From: Thuidium tamariscinum
Lineage: Eukaryota > Streptophyta > Bryopsida > Hypnales > Thuidiaceae
NCBI GenBank assembly: GCA_947034885.2
Contig: OX344755.2
Span: 20,529,052-20,593,051, forward strand
DNA length: 64,000 bases
Reading direction: 5' to 3'
The notes beneath the pieces are model-generated. The model did no database searches, was not told the origin of the DNA, and worked only from the letters and a program-made list of their open reading frames with translations. Position 1 is the first letter of the stretch; every line of letters starts with the position of its first letter. Made by a program: the position numbers and the translations under genes. Below, piece by piece: positions 23,210 to 34,135 of the stretch.

Positions 23210-24264
23210 TTAAATGGTTGCTTCATGAGCAGACTACCCGTATAGTGACTGATCTTTTTGACTTAATATCGGTTGGGAAATGTCGGAAAAAAGTCGGAAA
23301 AGCAACCATTTATACATGGGCATCCTAGTTAATATTATATATTCCTCTCAACTGTAGTACTACTCAGCATATGAATATACGAACATTGCCAAAGTTCGGC
23401 ACCATTGCACAGCCCATTGGTCAAATTAAATTAAATTCTACCAATTGAGTGGTGTGTCCCTGTGTACATTTTTAGGCCTGGAAAATAGTTTAATTGTTAA
23501 TTGTATATGCATCACAGACTCTGTCCTGTTATGGATGTCTGTCCGGTGCTCTATCAATATGCTCATCATGAGCAATTGTACTGTCAGTACTGTATTCTAA
23601 AATTGGCCGCCCGGGGTGTGCCTGGAGCCGGGGGGCACTATGGGAGTAGGGGCCAGAGGGACTGTGGGACTGTGGGGCTTGTGGGGCTGGGGGGCTGGGG
23701 GGATGGATGAACTCTGGTGTATTTATGTTGGATGTACAGACTCCATAAGTTACTAAGAGCTCAGGGCTGCCACTCATGTAGACATTCACTTACATATGTT
23801 ATTAGTATATCTTTGGTTGCTCAATTATCTTGGTCACTTCAAGTTGGGGATGGGTAACCCTTAAACAACAGGTTGGTGAATGTGGAAATCATCAATTTTG
23901 ATATCATGAGAAACATTGAAAAAAACCCCTCCAAAACCATGGCATTGGAAGTCAAACTATTGGAGAAGATCTTTCTTTTTCATCCTTAGTTTTGAGAATG
24001 AATAATTGCACTTTTGTGCTACATAGGAAGATGTTTAGTTGTTCATTGATTACAAAGTGGCCTCAACATTGTTTATGAGTTAAGGTTAAGCTTAATTAGA
24101 TAAGCCAACAACTTGATGAACTTGAAGTTGTGGATGGTTAAGCTTCCTTAGAAAAGCCAACGAATCAATGGAAGTAATGGAACTATGGAAGGCAATCCGC
24201 TCAGACCTCCAACTAGCTTGCTGCATTTCACTCCAGCACCATGTTTCAAATTTAACTTAAATAT

Positions 24265-24480
24265 TTGGTGCATGGAGTAAAATCAAATGGTGCACCATTC
24301 AAAGTTGGCTTCACCCGCAGAACCAACTCTGACCTTGTGTTTGATCCAAGACTTCACCTTATTTGTCTGCACAGACTGAGATTTTTGTCTGAGTTTACAT
24401 CATACTTGCAATTGAAAGATTGTTATGAACTTAACTTAGCATACACGGAGTTCCTCCATGACTCCATCCATTCCGACTGA
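24265..24480 (+). pseudogene. ORF remnant, uninterrupted copy (copy 2)
   Basis: This is an open frame of about 70 codons ending at a TGA, matched in frame by 6698-7075 in copy 1 apart from one 6-nt length difference and a MITE there. It reads NGAPFKVGF..RRTNS early and FLHDSIHSD at the end. No ATG start is in frame and no acceptor is obvious. Family unknown; it may be an exon relic. Confidence 0.3.
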
Positions 24481-24618
24481 ACTTGGCGTGCCTGCATGAG
24501 CTCAGAGAAGAAACTCTCCAACCCAATTTTAAAAAGGTTGGTGTAAATTAAGAGTCTGTTCATCTTGGGTCCCATGTCAAGGTTGAGAAGCAGACTTTAG
24601 TGACACCAAGACTACTAA

Positions 24619-24836
24619 GGGGAGGCACCCAATGGCGCACCTGTACCCAATGCCGTCCGTTTCTACAGCACACAATCATTTCAGGCTATAAATGTAGGTA
24701 GGTAATACATGGCTTATTTCTTTTGATCTAAAACAATAAGTAGTCTACAATCCCACTACATTTCTATTCTAGAATGAATGACTGATTTAGAAATGGACGG
24801 TATTGGGTACAGGTGTGCCACTGGGTGCCTCTCCCA
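24619..24836. mobile_element. PIF/Harbinger-like MITE, copy 2 only
   Basis: The inverted ends of about 40 bp start GGGGAGGCACCCAATGG and GGGAGAGGCACCCAGTGG, and both run into ACCTGTACCCAAT. TAA lies on both sides (24616-24618, 24837-24839). Copy 1 has the empty site ACTACTAAATGAC with TAA at 7217-7219. A 3-bp TAA duplication is typical of PIF/Harbinger (Tourist-like) MITEs. Confidence 0.8.
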
Positions 24837-26587
24837 TAAATGACAATCCTTGCAAAAGATACGGACAGTCCTGGTCCCAAACCTCCTTCCTCGAATAAGC
24901 ACAACCATCGATTAGGAGGAAGCCCCTTACTTGCCATTGATCTTTCCTAGGAGAAAAATCAAGGGCCATTGATGCAGCAAGTGGTCAACATCCACAACCG
25001 TCAATCTTAGAGAATAAAGTCTACAGAGACTGAGAGAATACACATGTAAATGTTGAATTAATCATGTTAAGAAGTACATGTTGCCGGTGGTGTTTTATTG
25101 AATTGGAGGTAGAGGGATGAGTTCACAATTTCAAAGTTAGGGGATATTAAGAATTAAGGTGAATTAGTGAAGAAATATTTGGGGCGCCTAGATAAATGAT
25201 GTTCAAAGTAAAATGTATGTGGAGTAATTTATTACAATTGTAGTAATGTTGTTGACTGTAGGTTTTTTATTAGTTGATGTAGGGAGTTGGAGTGTTTATT
25301 AGAGTATATTTACAAATGGGGAGTGCCACTTATCTAAAATATAAAAATTACAATTTAGAACACAAAAATTTGGGTTGATTATCTGCCAATAAGGTTAAGT
25401 TGATATATTAGATTGTTAGTAAGGTTCAATTGTTGGATAACTTCAACTTCCAATGTCTAGGTCAATTTCTTTTCATTTCATTGAGAATTTGAGACATTTG
25501 GAATTGTCTATTATCTCTTCCATCTACTATAATTACTAAATTCCTAAGGGTTCAAGACTACTATTCATAAAAAAAACATTTCAAGACTACCATTTTGAGT
25601 TTAAAAAGTTGCAATGAAAAAGATTTTTTTTTAGGCATATTCAACAATAGGATTTTGCATTAGACTTGAATGAAAATGTGTAGAAAAATTTATAGAAATT
25701 TTGACTGTGGCGATTATAAAATATTACTATTCTAAGTAGAAAGATAAGTTTAGTTGATCCCTTGCTAAACTAGAATCCTAGACTTTAAATCCACATAACT
25801 TCTAAAGTCCTTTTATCCCTAAAGACAACAAAATAAATTTTTGATAGGCTCTAGTAGTTTCAATTCTGTAATAATTTTTTGAAACTTTTTTTACAAATGG
25901 AAAACTATATTGGATTTCAAATACAAAATATTTTTTTTGTTTAAATAGTGTTCAATTGCTCAAGTTCAACAATCAATCCAAAAAGAATAGAAAAATTCAA
26001 GATAAAATTTACAAAATTTGTTTTGGCCCAACAATTTGACATGGTTGAATTAAAAAAAAATGTTGGGCCATTAGATTTGCACTACTACGCCAACTCTAGT
26101 AGCTTGTTTGAAGTCCTATTTTCTAATGTTGGACATAGATTGGTACCCAAAGAACTAAATTTGGAGATGAAATTTAAAAGAGATGCATCATCGTGTAGTA
26201 AATTTTCAGCTATTATTCAAAGAAATTCTATAACTAAATAATTACATATTATATAGAAGTCCACATAAAGTGAGCCTTTTTCTGCTTGCATTTTGAAACA
26301 TGTAGAAAATTATTTAATTTTTTTTTTGGTGAATGACCATCTATGTAAAGTTTTTGCAAATGAATAATTTTTACTCTATTATTATTTTTTTCCTATTTTT
26401 TCCTAATTAAAACTTCCAAATATGTATTTTTTTGAGATTTGGTACTTTTCTTAGTTTTCTATATCTTCTAGTTGGAGAATTTTTTATGATTTCTCCTTTG
26501 GTGCTGGTTACCTGCATTCCATAGGTGTACATGGCATTGTTTATATATTTTTTAAATTAAAAAATTAATTTTTTTAGATTTTAAAGT
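24837..26587. other. Duplicated AT-rich DNA, no gene seen
   Basis: About 24845-25015 is private to this copy and unexplained. The remainder matches 7220-8860 of copy 1. No reading frame is preserved between the two copies. Confidence 0.45.
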
Positions 26588-26708
26588 CAAGGTTGTCACA
26601 TTGGACAAGTTACTATTCATTTCTTGTCTAATTGGACAAGAAATGACCTGGAGACTTGTCCAATGGGACAAGAAAATGAATAGAAACTTGTTCAATGTGA
26701 CAACCCTA
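26588..26708. mobile_element. 121-bp hAT-like MITE, copy 2 only
   Basis: The ends CAAGGTTGTCACATTG and, inverted, TAGGGTTGTCACATTG are flanked by a perfect 8-bp duplication TTTAAAGT (26580-26587, 26709-26716). Copy 1 carries the single site GATTTTAAAGTACTCCAC near 8860. Eight-bp duplications with CARGG-type ends are characteristic of hAT elements. Internal words (GGACAAG, CTTGTCCAAT) pair into a hairpin. Confidence 0.85.
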
Positions 26709-27157
26709 TTTAAAGTACTCCACAAAAATGGCATCAATATTGTAAAATGCAACAAACTAGGCAAGTCTTTCGTGCAATCAACCTAATGAACTTTATTTTT
26801 CACAACTCAAAAAGACTGAAGATTGAAGTACACCAAATCACCAATCGATGAATGGAAGGGTCAATAAACAATTCTTACACAAATAAACTTTAATGATTGG
26901 GACTTAGGACACCAATTTATGTTGAATAAATATGATGATTTGAATATTTGATGACATGTTTTATAATTCATAGACAAGTCTCAATACACTTTGTAAAACC
27001 ACCAACATGTCATTGATCATTTGACCACTCTACATAAATGACAAAATGAGAGACCTAGTAGTCAAAATGCCCAATTAGATACTTGAAACAAGTTAGTTCA
27101 CTTAGTTGGATAAGATGCATAAACAATTTGCTAGGCAATTTAACATCCTTGGTATTA

Positions 27158-27853
27158 CACTACTAGAATAAGGGGGGGTTTGCAACGTTTGTAGCAACGT
27201 CTGTGGTGCTGTCAAGAACAAAGCAGTGCTTGAAGCAACGTTTGGTAAGAGGCAATTTTCTAAACAACGTTTATGCAACGTTTAAGCAACGTTTAAGCAA
27301 CGTTTAATGAAAGAACTCCCACATATTATGTTCCCAATGAGTTTCCAACTTCATTCTTTGTTGAAGACAATATCCCATAAGGATTGTGCTTCATGAGGCT
27401 CCTATGAAGTATAATAAGCTTGGCCCTCGTTGGCTCTTCAAGTTGTCATTCATTAGAAGATGAAATACATGATGGATTGTAAGTCGTATTGTACAATGTA
27501 TGGTATTGTATATTGTTCTGATTACAAAAACGTATGTAAATTGTGTATTGTATTGTGTAAAATACGATGTATAATTATTAAGTACTATATTGTATAAAAA
27601 CTGGACACGTATTAATGATTCATTGGTCCATAATGATGGATATCAAGCTTCACATTAATAGACAAATAATTGGGATTAAATGTTCTCAAAGAAGAGAACC
27701 AGTATGATGACATGAGAACTTCAGTTCACTTGTTCCCATAAAAGCAGAAAACATTACTTAAAGCATGTACCAAAACGTTGCTTCCCTTGAACAACGTCTT
27801 CAGTCAAGTTTAAAACAACGTTTAATGGTCCTTCCAAGCTTGCTATTCTAGTG
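27158..27853. mobile_element. CACTA-type element with sub-terminal repeats
   Basis: The ends are CACTACTAGAATA and, inverted, CACTAGAATAGCAAG. Clustered copies of GCAACGTTTA-like units lie just inside both ends: at least six in 27180-27310, and inverted ones in 27770-27860. Such sub-terminal arrays are the transposase-binding pattern of CACTA elements. The 3-bp flanks do not match (TTA / TAT). It has no transposase frame. Confidence 0.6.
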
Positions 27854-28679
27854 TATTGAGCAGCGTCTTAGGTGATGCAAATGGGACTTAATTCTAGTAG
27901 TGTTACAATTGAAAGAAGATTAAGATTTTCTATGATTAGATACAATGAAGAACTTATTTTATCCTTTTTTTCAAAAATAAAAATATTTTATTATCATATT
28001 AAATTAATAATGAATCTAGTAAGCATATCAATAATTTTTAAGGCAATTGAAATATTTTTTGGACCCACTTTCGGAAGGGAGGATTGGAATCGATGAAGTA
28101 ATGCAATGTCCCTATATTAGTATATTCATTATAGATTCATCAACCATTCAACCTTGCAATTATTCATTGATCAAATGAGATTGTCCATCCCTTGTTCCTA
28201 AAAAAACATCAAAAGTTATTTATCTAAGTATGGGGCTCATTTTGCCTTCTATGTCTATTTGTAGGATTAATTCAAATGCAATTATGCAAGCTTACCATTT
28301 ATATGTTTTGGATAGATAGACATCATAAAAAGCAAACTCATCAACTATTTGGACCAAATATTCTCCCTAATTTAAACCTCAATTTAGTTACATTCCATCC
28401 AACTTCAAGGCCCATATGCACTCAAGAGTTTAAAATCACAAATTTTGCACACTTTCTTATTGGTTTGGGTGAACTTTGACTAAACTCTTTGTTTATCAAT
28501 AGGAGTGCTCATAAGTGATTAGTTTGTTGTAGTATTGTTCGAGCAGCCCCACAAGAACGCCGGGAAGTCACACTATAAATGGTTTGATCCATTGATCTTC
28601 CTCTGCCAAGGAAGATCAATAGACCGAAACTTTTACAGATGGTGAGGATAATTACTCGGCTCTCACCCGAGCGACCTGG
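27854..28679. other. AT-rich DNA upstream of gene B region
   Basis: 28190-28510 matches 10460-10810. No exon is supported. A (AAAACC)n microsatellite follows at 28690-28722 and is absent in copy 1. Confidence 0.4.
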
Positions 28680-29135
28680 TTACATTTGTTAAAACAAAAC
28701 CAAAACCAAAACCAAAACCAACTTATGAAAGTTCTCGGCTGTGCCGTTTGATAAGTGGAGTCGTGGCTGCGGCCCTTGGAGTCGGTCCTCGAACAAACGC
28801 CGGACTCTTCAGGAACGCGTACGCCACCCGCAGCTAGCTTAGCCCAGCTACGACAGTCGGACGTTATTTCTCTCCCGGTTGCTTGCAGCGTGAACCCATC
28901 TAGCTCTCCGCAGCACACGACACCAGTCCCGGCGGGCCCGGGCTGCAAGTCTGCAACCGGTCGAGCCGACAGACTTTTTTCCCCAGGCCAGACACCGTTT
29001 GCTAGACTGCCTCAATTGTTCTCCGATTGTCGGACTGTCTGGTAACACGGAGGCAGACACTGCAATCACAAAATTAATAGTAACTAAAAAACGATTGGAT
29101 GTCTCCCTCTCTCTCCCAATCCATGCTGGCTGCAG

Positions 29136-29143
29136 TATATAAG
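29136..29143 (+). promoter_or_regulatory. TATA box of HMA-like gene B
   Basis: TATATAAG is preceded by the same CpG-rich region (28720-29060) as gene A. The first exon would run from about 29166 to 29415, ending at the donor CAAG|GTGAGT, with no ATG in between. Confidence 0.7.
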
Positions 29144-29777
29144 ATTTCCAGTGTACCAGAGTTTTCATCTTGAAAGTAACTCAGTCGATCGGCCGGTGTT
29201 GGTGAAGAAGTTCATTGATCGAGTTGGAAATATATCGATCCTCTTACCCATCCACGTACTCGATCACTTACCATCCTAGCTCCTGCTGTACCTGCACTTG
29301 GTTCCGACTTGCAACTGGTTGCAGCGGTTTCGATCTCAGAGCTCGTAACTCGAGGGATTCCTAGTTCGATCGTTCGAGTCGGTTCTACTACCAATTGACG
29401 CGCAACGAAATCAAGGTGAGTGCGGAGTGCCGCATCAGTTTCCGTTCTGGCTTTTGATGAATGTTTCGTACCCGGCCTGAAGAAATACTCGAGTTGATCG
29501 ATATTGTCGTACAATTAACATCGAAGCCTCGACTGGATCTGGTGTAAATCAGAGGAGCTTCTTGATGATCAAACTCATTGCGTATGCTTTAATGATTCTC
29601 GTTACTTTGAATTATGTGCTCCTAAAAACTGCGTCTGCAGATCGATTTCTCCACTTTGAATTGAACAGTTACTATTTTTACTGTGACAGTACGTGGTTAC
29701 CAGTGACTGCCAGCGAAGTCGGCTTACGAACATCCAAGCTCTTCGAACACTCCCGTTGAGACACCAACTGTTTCATC

Positions 29778-31628
29778 ATGGCGTTCAGGAACCAAGAGGT
29801 ATGGACTCCAATAGAATTGATGAAGTAAATAGAGATGATATTGCATGTGTCCCCGAGGAAGTTCTCAGCTCCGAAAGTCTGAACTCGAATCTGTTTCTCG
29901 ATCTTTTCTTATCTTGAATTGGATTTCTTCTCGTAAGTCCAGAGAATTGATTTTGAACATGACGTTTATCGATTTCTCATGATTGATGGAACGCAGATTT
30001 TCGACTACTGTAAGAAGAATCAAATAGACCAAGAAGAGATTTCAAGCGTGAGGGTACTGGAAATCAAAGCTATGAACCCTTTCAATATGATCTGGAGTCC
30101 TGTCATCTTTTCTTTCTTTGAGTAATTAATTAACATAGTTTCAGTTGTTTAATCCTATTATCCTAAGTATACTGTTTTGTTAAATGGTGAACTTTCATGA
30201 AACTTATGGAGACGGTAAAAGATGTACCTTGATTTGAGATACCAAAGCAATTTTGACTTTTGAAATCCCCTACTGAAAACTGGATCTGTTTGGAGTTGCT
30301 CAAGAAAAACAAGAGTGCACTCATTTACCAGCTAGCTTGTCCTATATTCTAGAGCTTAATGGTTTCAATTGATCAACCCAATTTAAAACCCATAACTATG
30401 AAAATTTGCTTTAAGATGCAATTTTCATAGCTCTTAGAAGTACTAGTGCACCTCCCTATGTCAAGATACTTTTTATTCTCTAAAATGTTGTTTCAACTTG
30501 AAATGGAAAGGATGTTGTTTCAAACTTTCTCAATGTCAATTAAGTGGTTGAAACTTCAAACAACATACAAATGTCATTTTGTTAAATGGTGAACTTTCAT
30601 GAAACTCATGGGGATGGTAAAAGATGTACCTTGATTTGAGAAGCCTAAACAATTTTGACTTTTGAAATCCCCTACCAAGAATTGGATCTATTTGGAGTTG
30701 CTCAACAAAAACTAGAGGGCACTCATTTACCAACTAGCTTGTCCTATATTCTAGAGCTTAATGGTTTTAGTTTATGAAGTTCCCAATTAAAAAACCTATT
30801 ACTATGAGCATGTGCTTAAAGATGCAATTTTCATAGCTCTTGGAAGTATTGGTGCACCTCCCTACGTAAAGACTTGTAAAGTTGTAATCACTTTCAATTC
30901 TCTAAAATGTTGTTTCAACTTTCAATGGAAATTAGAGGATGTTGTTTCAAACTTTCTCAATATCAATCAAGTGGTTGAAACGACATACAAATGTCATTTT
31001 GGATATGGTTTTATATTGGTCATTCACTGTTGTTAGTGTCTTGAGCACTTCAAGACGGCCCACTACATAAATGATAAATGTACAGTCAACAGTCCTAGTT
31101 TTAAAAGCTAGTTTTAAAAGCTTTGTGCAGAACACATTGACATTTTTTTATTTTATGCATCTTATCGCAGATAAAAGTGGTCATCCGTCTCAGTGATGCG
31201 CAGTACATTCCCATTGTCGAAAAAAGCCTTTACAAAGATCTTAACGACCCTGGTAAGATACTAAGATCCTTAACGTGAACTTTCCGTAGTCCATACAAGC
31301 TGTTTCACAAATTGAGAAGATCGATCGACCTTGCTGAATTTCAAACATGTACTTACATGCGTGCATAGTTTCAGCTAAACTGATGGAGGCAGCTAGCTTC
31401 AATCTCATCAATCTCAGTAAATATTATGGACAGTAATTAAATTGATCGATCACCTTGTCGTGACAATTGTTTAATAAAAACGTTGTAAGTTCTGCAGAGT
31501 TTCGCAAGAAAGGCAACGAAATAACGGTTTCCGCATATCCCCCAAGAAACAACTTTGGCGAAAATGATATTTTGGCTATTGTCCAGAAGCACGACCGTGA
31601 TGCAAGGAAAATCCAGAGGCGCTCATGA
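29778..31628 (+). CDS. HMA-like small protein B, metal-site-less (4 coding exons)
   Basis: Coding exons are 29778-29798, 29997-30053, 31171-31252 and 31498-31628 (introns phase 0, 0, 1), giving 96 residues. The start is the first ATG after the 5'-UTR intron (CATCATGGCG). It is the tandem duplicate of gene A. The second coding exon is strongly changed (IFDYCKKNQID.. against IMDNRKKNPRV..), while the HMA-like core is kept (VVIRLSDAQYIPIVEKSLYK, NEITVSAYPPRNNFGEND). Length differences from A are +3, -9 and -6 nt, all in frame, although intron 2 differs by 447 bp. That favours a translated gene over a pseudogene. The metal-binding MxCxxC site is missing here too. No tail repeats or CaaX motif are present. 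Function is unknown. Confidence 0.75.
30180..30998 (+). repeat. Tandem duplication inside intron 2 of gene B
   Basis: 30180-30579 and 30580-30998 are two diverged copies starting TTAAATGGTGAACTTTCATG. Gene A has one (12666-13049). This explains most of the longer intron and occurred after the segmental duplication. Confidence 0.8.
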
Positions 31629-31948
31629 AGATGAAAATTACTGATCACCGTGATGAAATCAAGTATTGCCTCTCCAGCTAGCTCAGTGCACGCGCCTCAG
31701 TGCGCAGCTGTACGTGCACTCTCGTATATTTGTACAGATTGCTTGAGTCGATTCATCAGTTCATCCTGTAATCAGATTAAAGATTTGACTGCTCTCAATT
31801 AGGATAGGAAATTTGAAGCGCATCTTCACCTTTGGTTCTTTACGGACTTGTCTTGATTAGCCCTTGTGATACTTTTCTATCGCTGCAGCCAATCAGCCAC
31901 ACGGCTTTACTGCTAGTAATTATGTAAATATTTTTGCATAACTTTGGA

Positions 31949-31954
31949 AATAAA
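31949..31954 (+). terminator. Poly(A) signal of gene B
   Basis: AATAAA lies 321 bp after the stop codon, in the same context as the signal after gene A. Confidence 0.5.
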
Positions 31955-32466
31955 TATTGTAGAATTGTGTATAGAATTTGGGAATCTTATTTTTTTTCAG
32001 TGTTATAGTAATTTTTGTTCTTGTTAATTTTTTCCCTACCGGTCTAAACACTTCCTATATAATTCTTTGCAAAATCAATGAGTCTTTCATGCAACAAGTT
32101 CCACATCTGAAGCTTGTATGGTTTGCAATAATTAAAGACTGAGAAGCTATTCAGAGAAGCTCTTTTGCTGGTTTTGTTTCATTTTGCCACTTTTTGTGCT
32201 ATTTATAGTTGAGACCCTTATTAGTAGAAAATAATAATAAAATGTTGCCATTTAAGTTTCAAGCTTTCAAATCAGAGTTTGTATAATTATTGTGTTTCAT
32301 CAATATGTGGCAAATTTTATTAAAATGGAAAAATTCCATTACTTTAACACATTTTTATAGTTCAGACCACACAATGCGAAATTTAAATTTGTCATAGATT
32401 TTTGAAATCTATACATGATCGTAGATGTTTGAAATCTATCCTAATCCACATTCGTAAGACAGCTTA

Positions 32467-32905
32467 GTAAGTACCTGCATGACTCTCAGCTTTCGACCTT
32501 GTATCACTAACTCACTAGTACGGATATACAGTATCATGTAGAAATTGGAATCTTACAAACGGTCTTAGTTAAGAAGCTGATGTTTTCTTGCTGTGGGTTA
32601 TTACTTTTTTTTTTTTTTGGAAAAGGGAGGTGACCATTAAAAACCAAAAAGGGAAGAAAAACACACTAGTCCGGTTCATGCGGACGGTTCAGCCTAGGAG
32701 GCAGATTAAGAGAGAGGTGCCACTCGGGCTTGTGGAGAGTGCCAGAGCAGAAAACCTCATTCTTGCACCAAGTGTTGAGAAACTCTTGGCAGATGAGACT
32801 CTGTCTATCTTCACTACAGCTGTGGGTTATTACTTACAACAGCAATTTGACATTTTCAAAATGCTTCTAGATAAGTTTAGTAGACTAGATCGATATTAAA
32901 TACGG
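32467..32905 (-). repeat. Inverted tail of the segmental duplication (copy 2 side)
   Basis: Its reverse complement matches 14435-15380 once the transposon in that stretch and the retroposon here are removed. The junction with direct homology lies between 32310 and 32467. Confidence 0.7.
32605..32818 (-). mobile_element. Retroposed sequence with poly(A) tail and 17-bp duplication
   Basis: The sequence GCTGTGGGTTATTACTT occurs at 32590-32606 and again at 32819-32835. The left copy runs into 14 T, i.e. a poly(A) tail on the minus strand. The inverted homologous site in copy 1 (near 15245) is empty. A long target duplication plus a tail is the mark of LINE-driven retroposition. The 200-bp body is GC-richer than its surround. 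It could be a 5'-truncated LINE, a SINE or a processed transcript; I do not recognise it. Confidence 0.75.
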
Positions 32906-33251
32906 AGTATCAAAATTCATCCACAAGACCACAACCCATCAGGTATTCAGGTAGCTAGATAAATTAAATACATCACATCTTAGAGATCACAAGACAGTAC
33001 ACATTCATGCAGAGATTCAACTTAATCCTTAATTAATATCTTTTATTGTCTGCCGAGAGCTAGCAATCGCTTATTCATGATATCATTGTCAACTACTCAA
33101 CACTTGACAGTGACCATGATCCCTCATTCCGACGCTAGCGGATTGAGAAGCATATTGGCGTACGAGTTACATGTAATCATCAGGGTGCTACTAAAGAGAA
33201 ATCGAATTCTAATTCGAAGAAGCCCGTGTAGATCTAGGAATCTAATTAAGT

Positions 33252-33664
33252 TCAGCTTCCCCATCCGTGGGAGAAGCGTCCGCCGTTGCAGGAAACTCCG
33301 TCGACGGTGATCGACCACGCCCACAAGGCGCCCGCGCACTGGCACGGCTCGTTGCCGTCGCCCCCAGTACCTGAGAACACCTCCAGCACGGTGTTGGGCT
33401 TGCCCATCGAAGCGAAGGTGCACGAGTGGCGCAGTCCAGAGAAATCGCCGCCACCATTGCCCACCTGGAAGACGTAGCTCTGACTTGCCGAAGATTGCGA
33501 GAACCGAAGTCACCCACCCGACCCTTGAAACCACAGGTGACACCCACTTGTTGGTTCATGTTGTTGGTGAGCATCACGTACATCGTCTCCGTCCTCTGGG
33601 CGACCAGCAGCACCAAGAAGAGCGACAGGAGGACGAGGACGCCCTTAGAGGATTGGGTCGCCAT
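33252..33664 (-). pseudogene. Secreted S1-like (self-incompatibility-type) protein, frameshifted
   Basis: It starts at 33664 with a clear signal peptide (hydrophobic VLVLLSLFLVLLVA, cleavage near residue 27). It continues as MYVMLTNNMNQQVGVTCGF, then loses frame at about 33485-33515. The frame shifted by two continues as SYVFQVGNGGGDFSG to a TGA at 33252. The joined length is about 137 residues. A Cys before the beta-strand core, a CxC followed by WAWSITVDG, and a late Cys resemble the plant S1 family of small secreted proteins; this match is by pattern only. A one-base loss, in the gene or in the assembly, explains the break. The GC content is far above the surround. The overlapping frames on both strands are by-products of that composition. 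Confidence 0.5.
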
Positions 33665-34126
33665 TTGCAGATGGTGATGCGAACTATTAAATTGGGCGAT
33701 CGAATTGTCACTCGGATCTGATCTGCTCGAAACTTGTGTTCACTAGCACAGGCTTAATTAAATTCAGTTAACTTTGACGAACTGATTCAATTGGAAGAAG
33801 TGCACTTCAGGAACTATCAACATCTAACTAAACAGCCAAGGTAATGGGGAGCTAAATTACGGTCGTGCAAACTAATGTTCACAGCTCTAGTAGAGTAGGG
33901 ATGCAATTATTTGTAGCATTGTAGCTAGCATGAATTCTGCCGAAGCTACCAACTCCCAAGTCCCAACATCTATAATTATCTTGTATGTGTGCAAAAATTC
34001 AACAGCTTAACACAATTATATCACATGAACTCAAAGAGACTGAGCAGAATACAATTATTCAACGACTGAGTACAGGAATCCAGAAGGGCAGAAGTGATCA
34101 AGTGAAGGAAGCTGCAGAGCGCAGCC

Positions 34127-34135
34127 CTTTATATA
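34127..34135 (-). promoter_or_regulatory. Possible TATA box for the S1-like gene
   Basis: TATATAAAG on the minus strand lies 463 bp before the start codon. Other genes here have TATA boxes about 640 bp upstream with a 5'-UTR intron, so the distance is acceptable. No clear 5'-UTR intron is visible. Confidence 0.35.

Larger units (their letters stand above)
21365..32310 (+). repeat. Segmental duplication, copy 2
   Basis: It is the direct counterpart of 2160-14435 (landmarks listed there) and carries HMA-like gene B. Insertions private to this copy: 22281-23209, 24619-24836, 26588-26708 and 27158-27853. Insertions private to copy 1 are missing here at exact target sites. Average divergence looks like roughly one base in ten in unique stretches, judged by eye. 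Confidence 0.85.

Noticed and set aside
23529..23789. Pro/Ser-rich frames around the G-rich tract
   Set aside because: Low-complexity repeat translation; copy 1 has different repeat lengths and breaks the frame.
27165..27310. Regular CAACGTTTA units suggestive of a CRISPR-like or satellite array
   Set aside because: Spacing is irregular, the units sit just inside CACTA ends, and inverted copies occur at the other end, so they are sub-terminal transposon repeats.
29565..29759. 64-residue frame with a fine signal peptide (MIKLIAYALMILVTLNYVLL..)
   Set aside because: It falls in or across the 5'-UTR intron of gene B, and the matching frame in A (12048 onward) stops early. It would have to be translated from an unspliced message. 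Attractive but unsupported.
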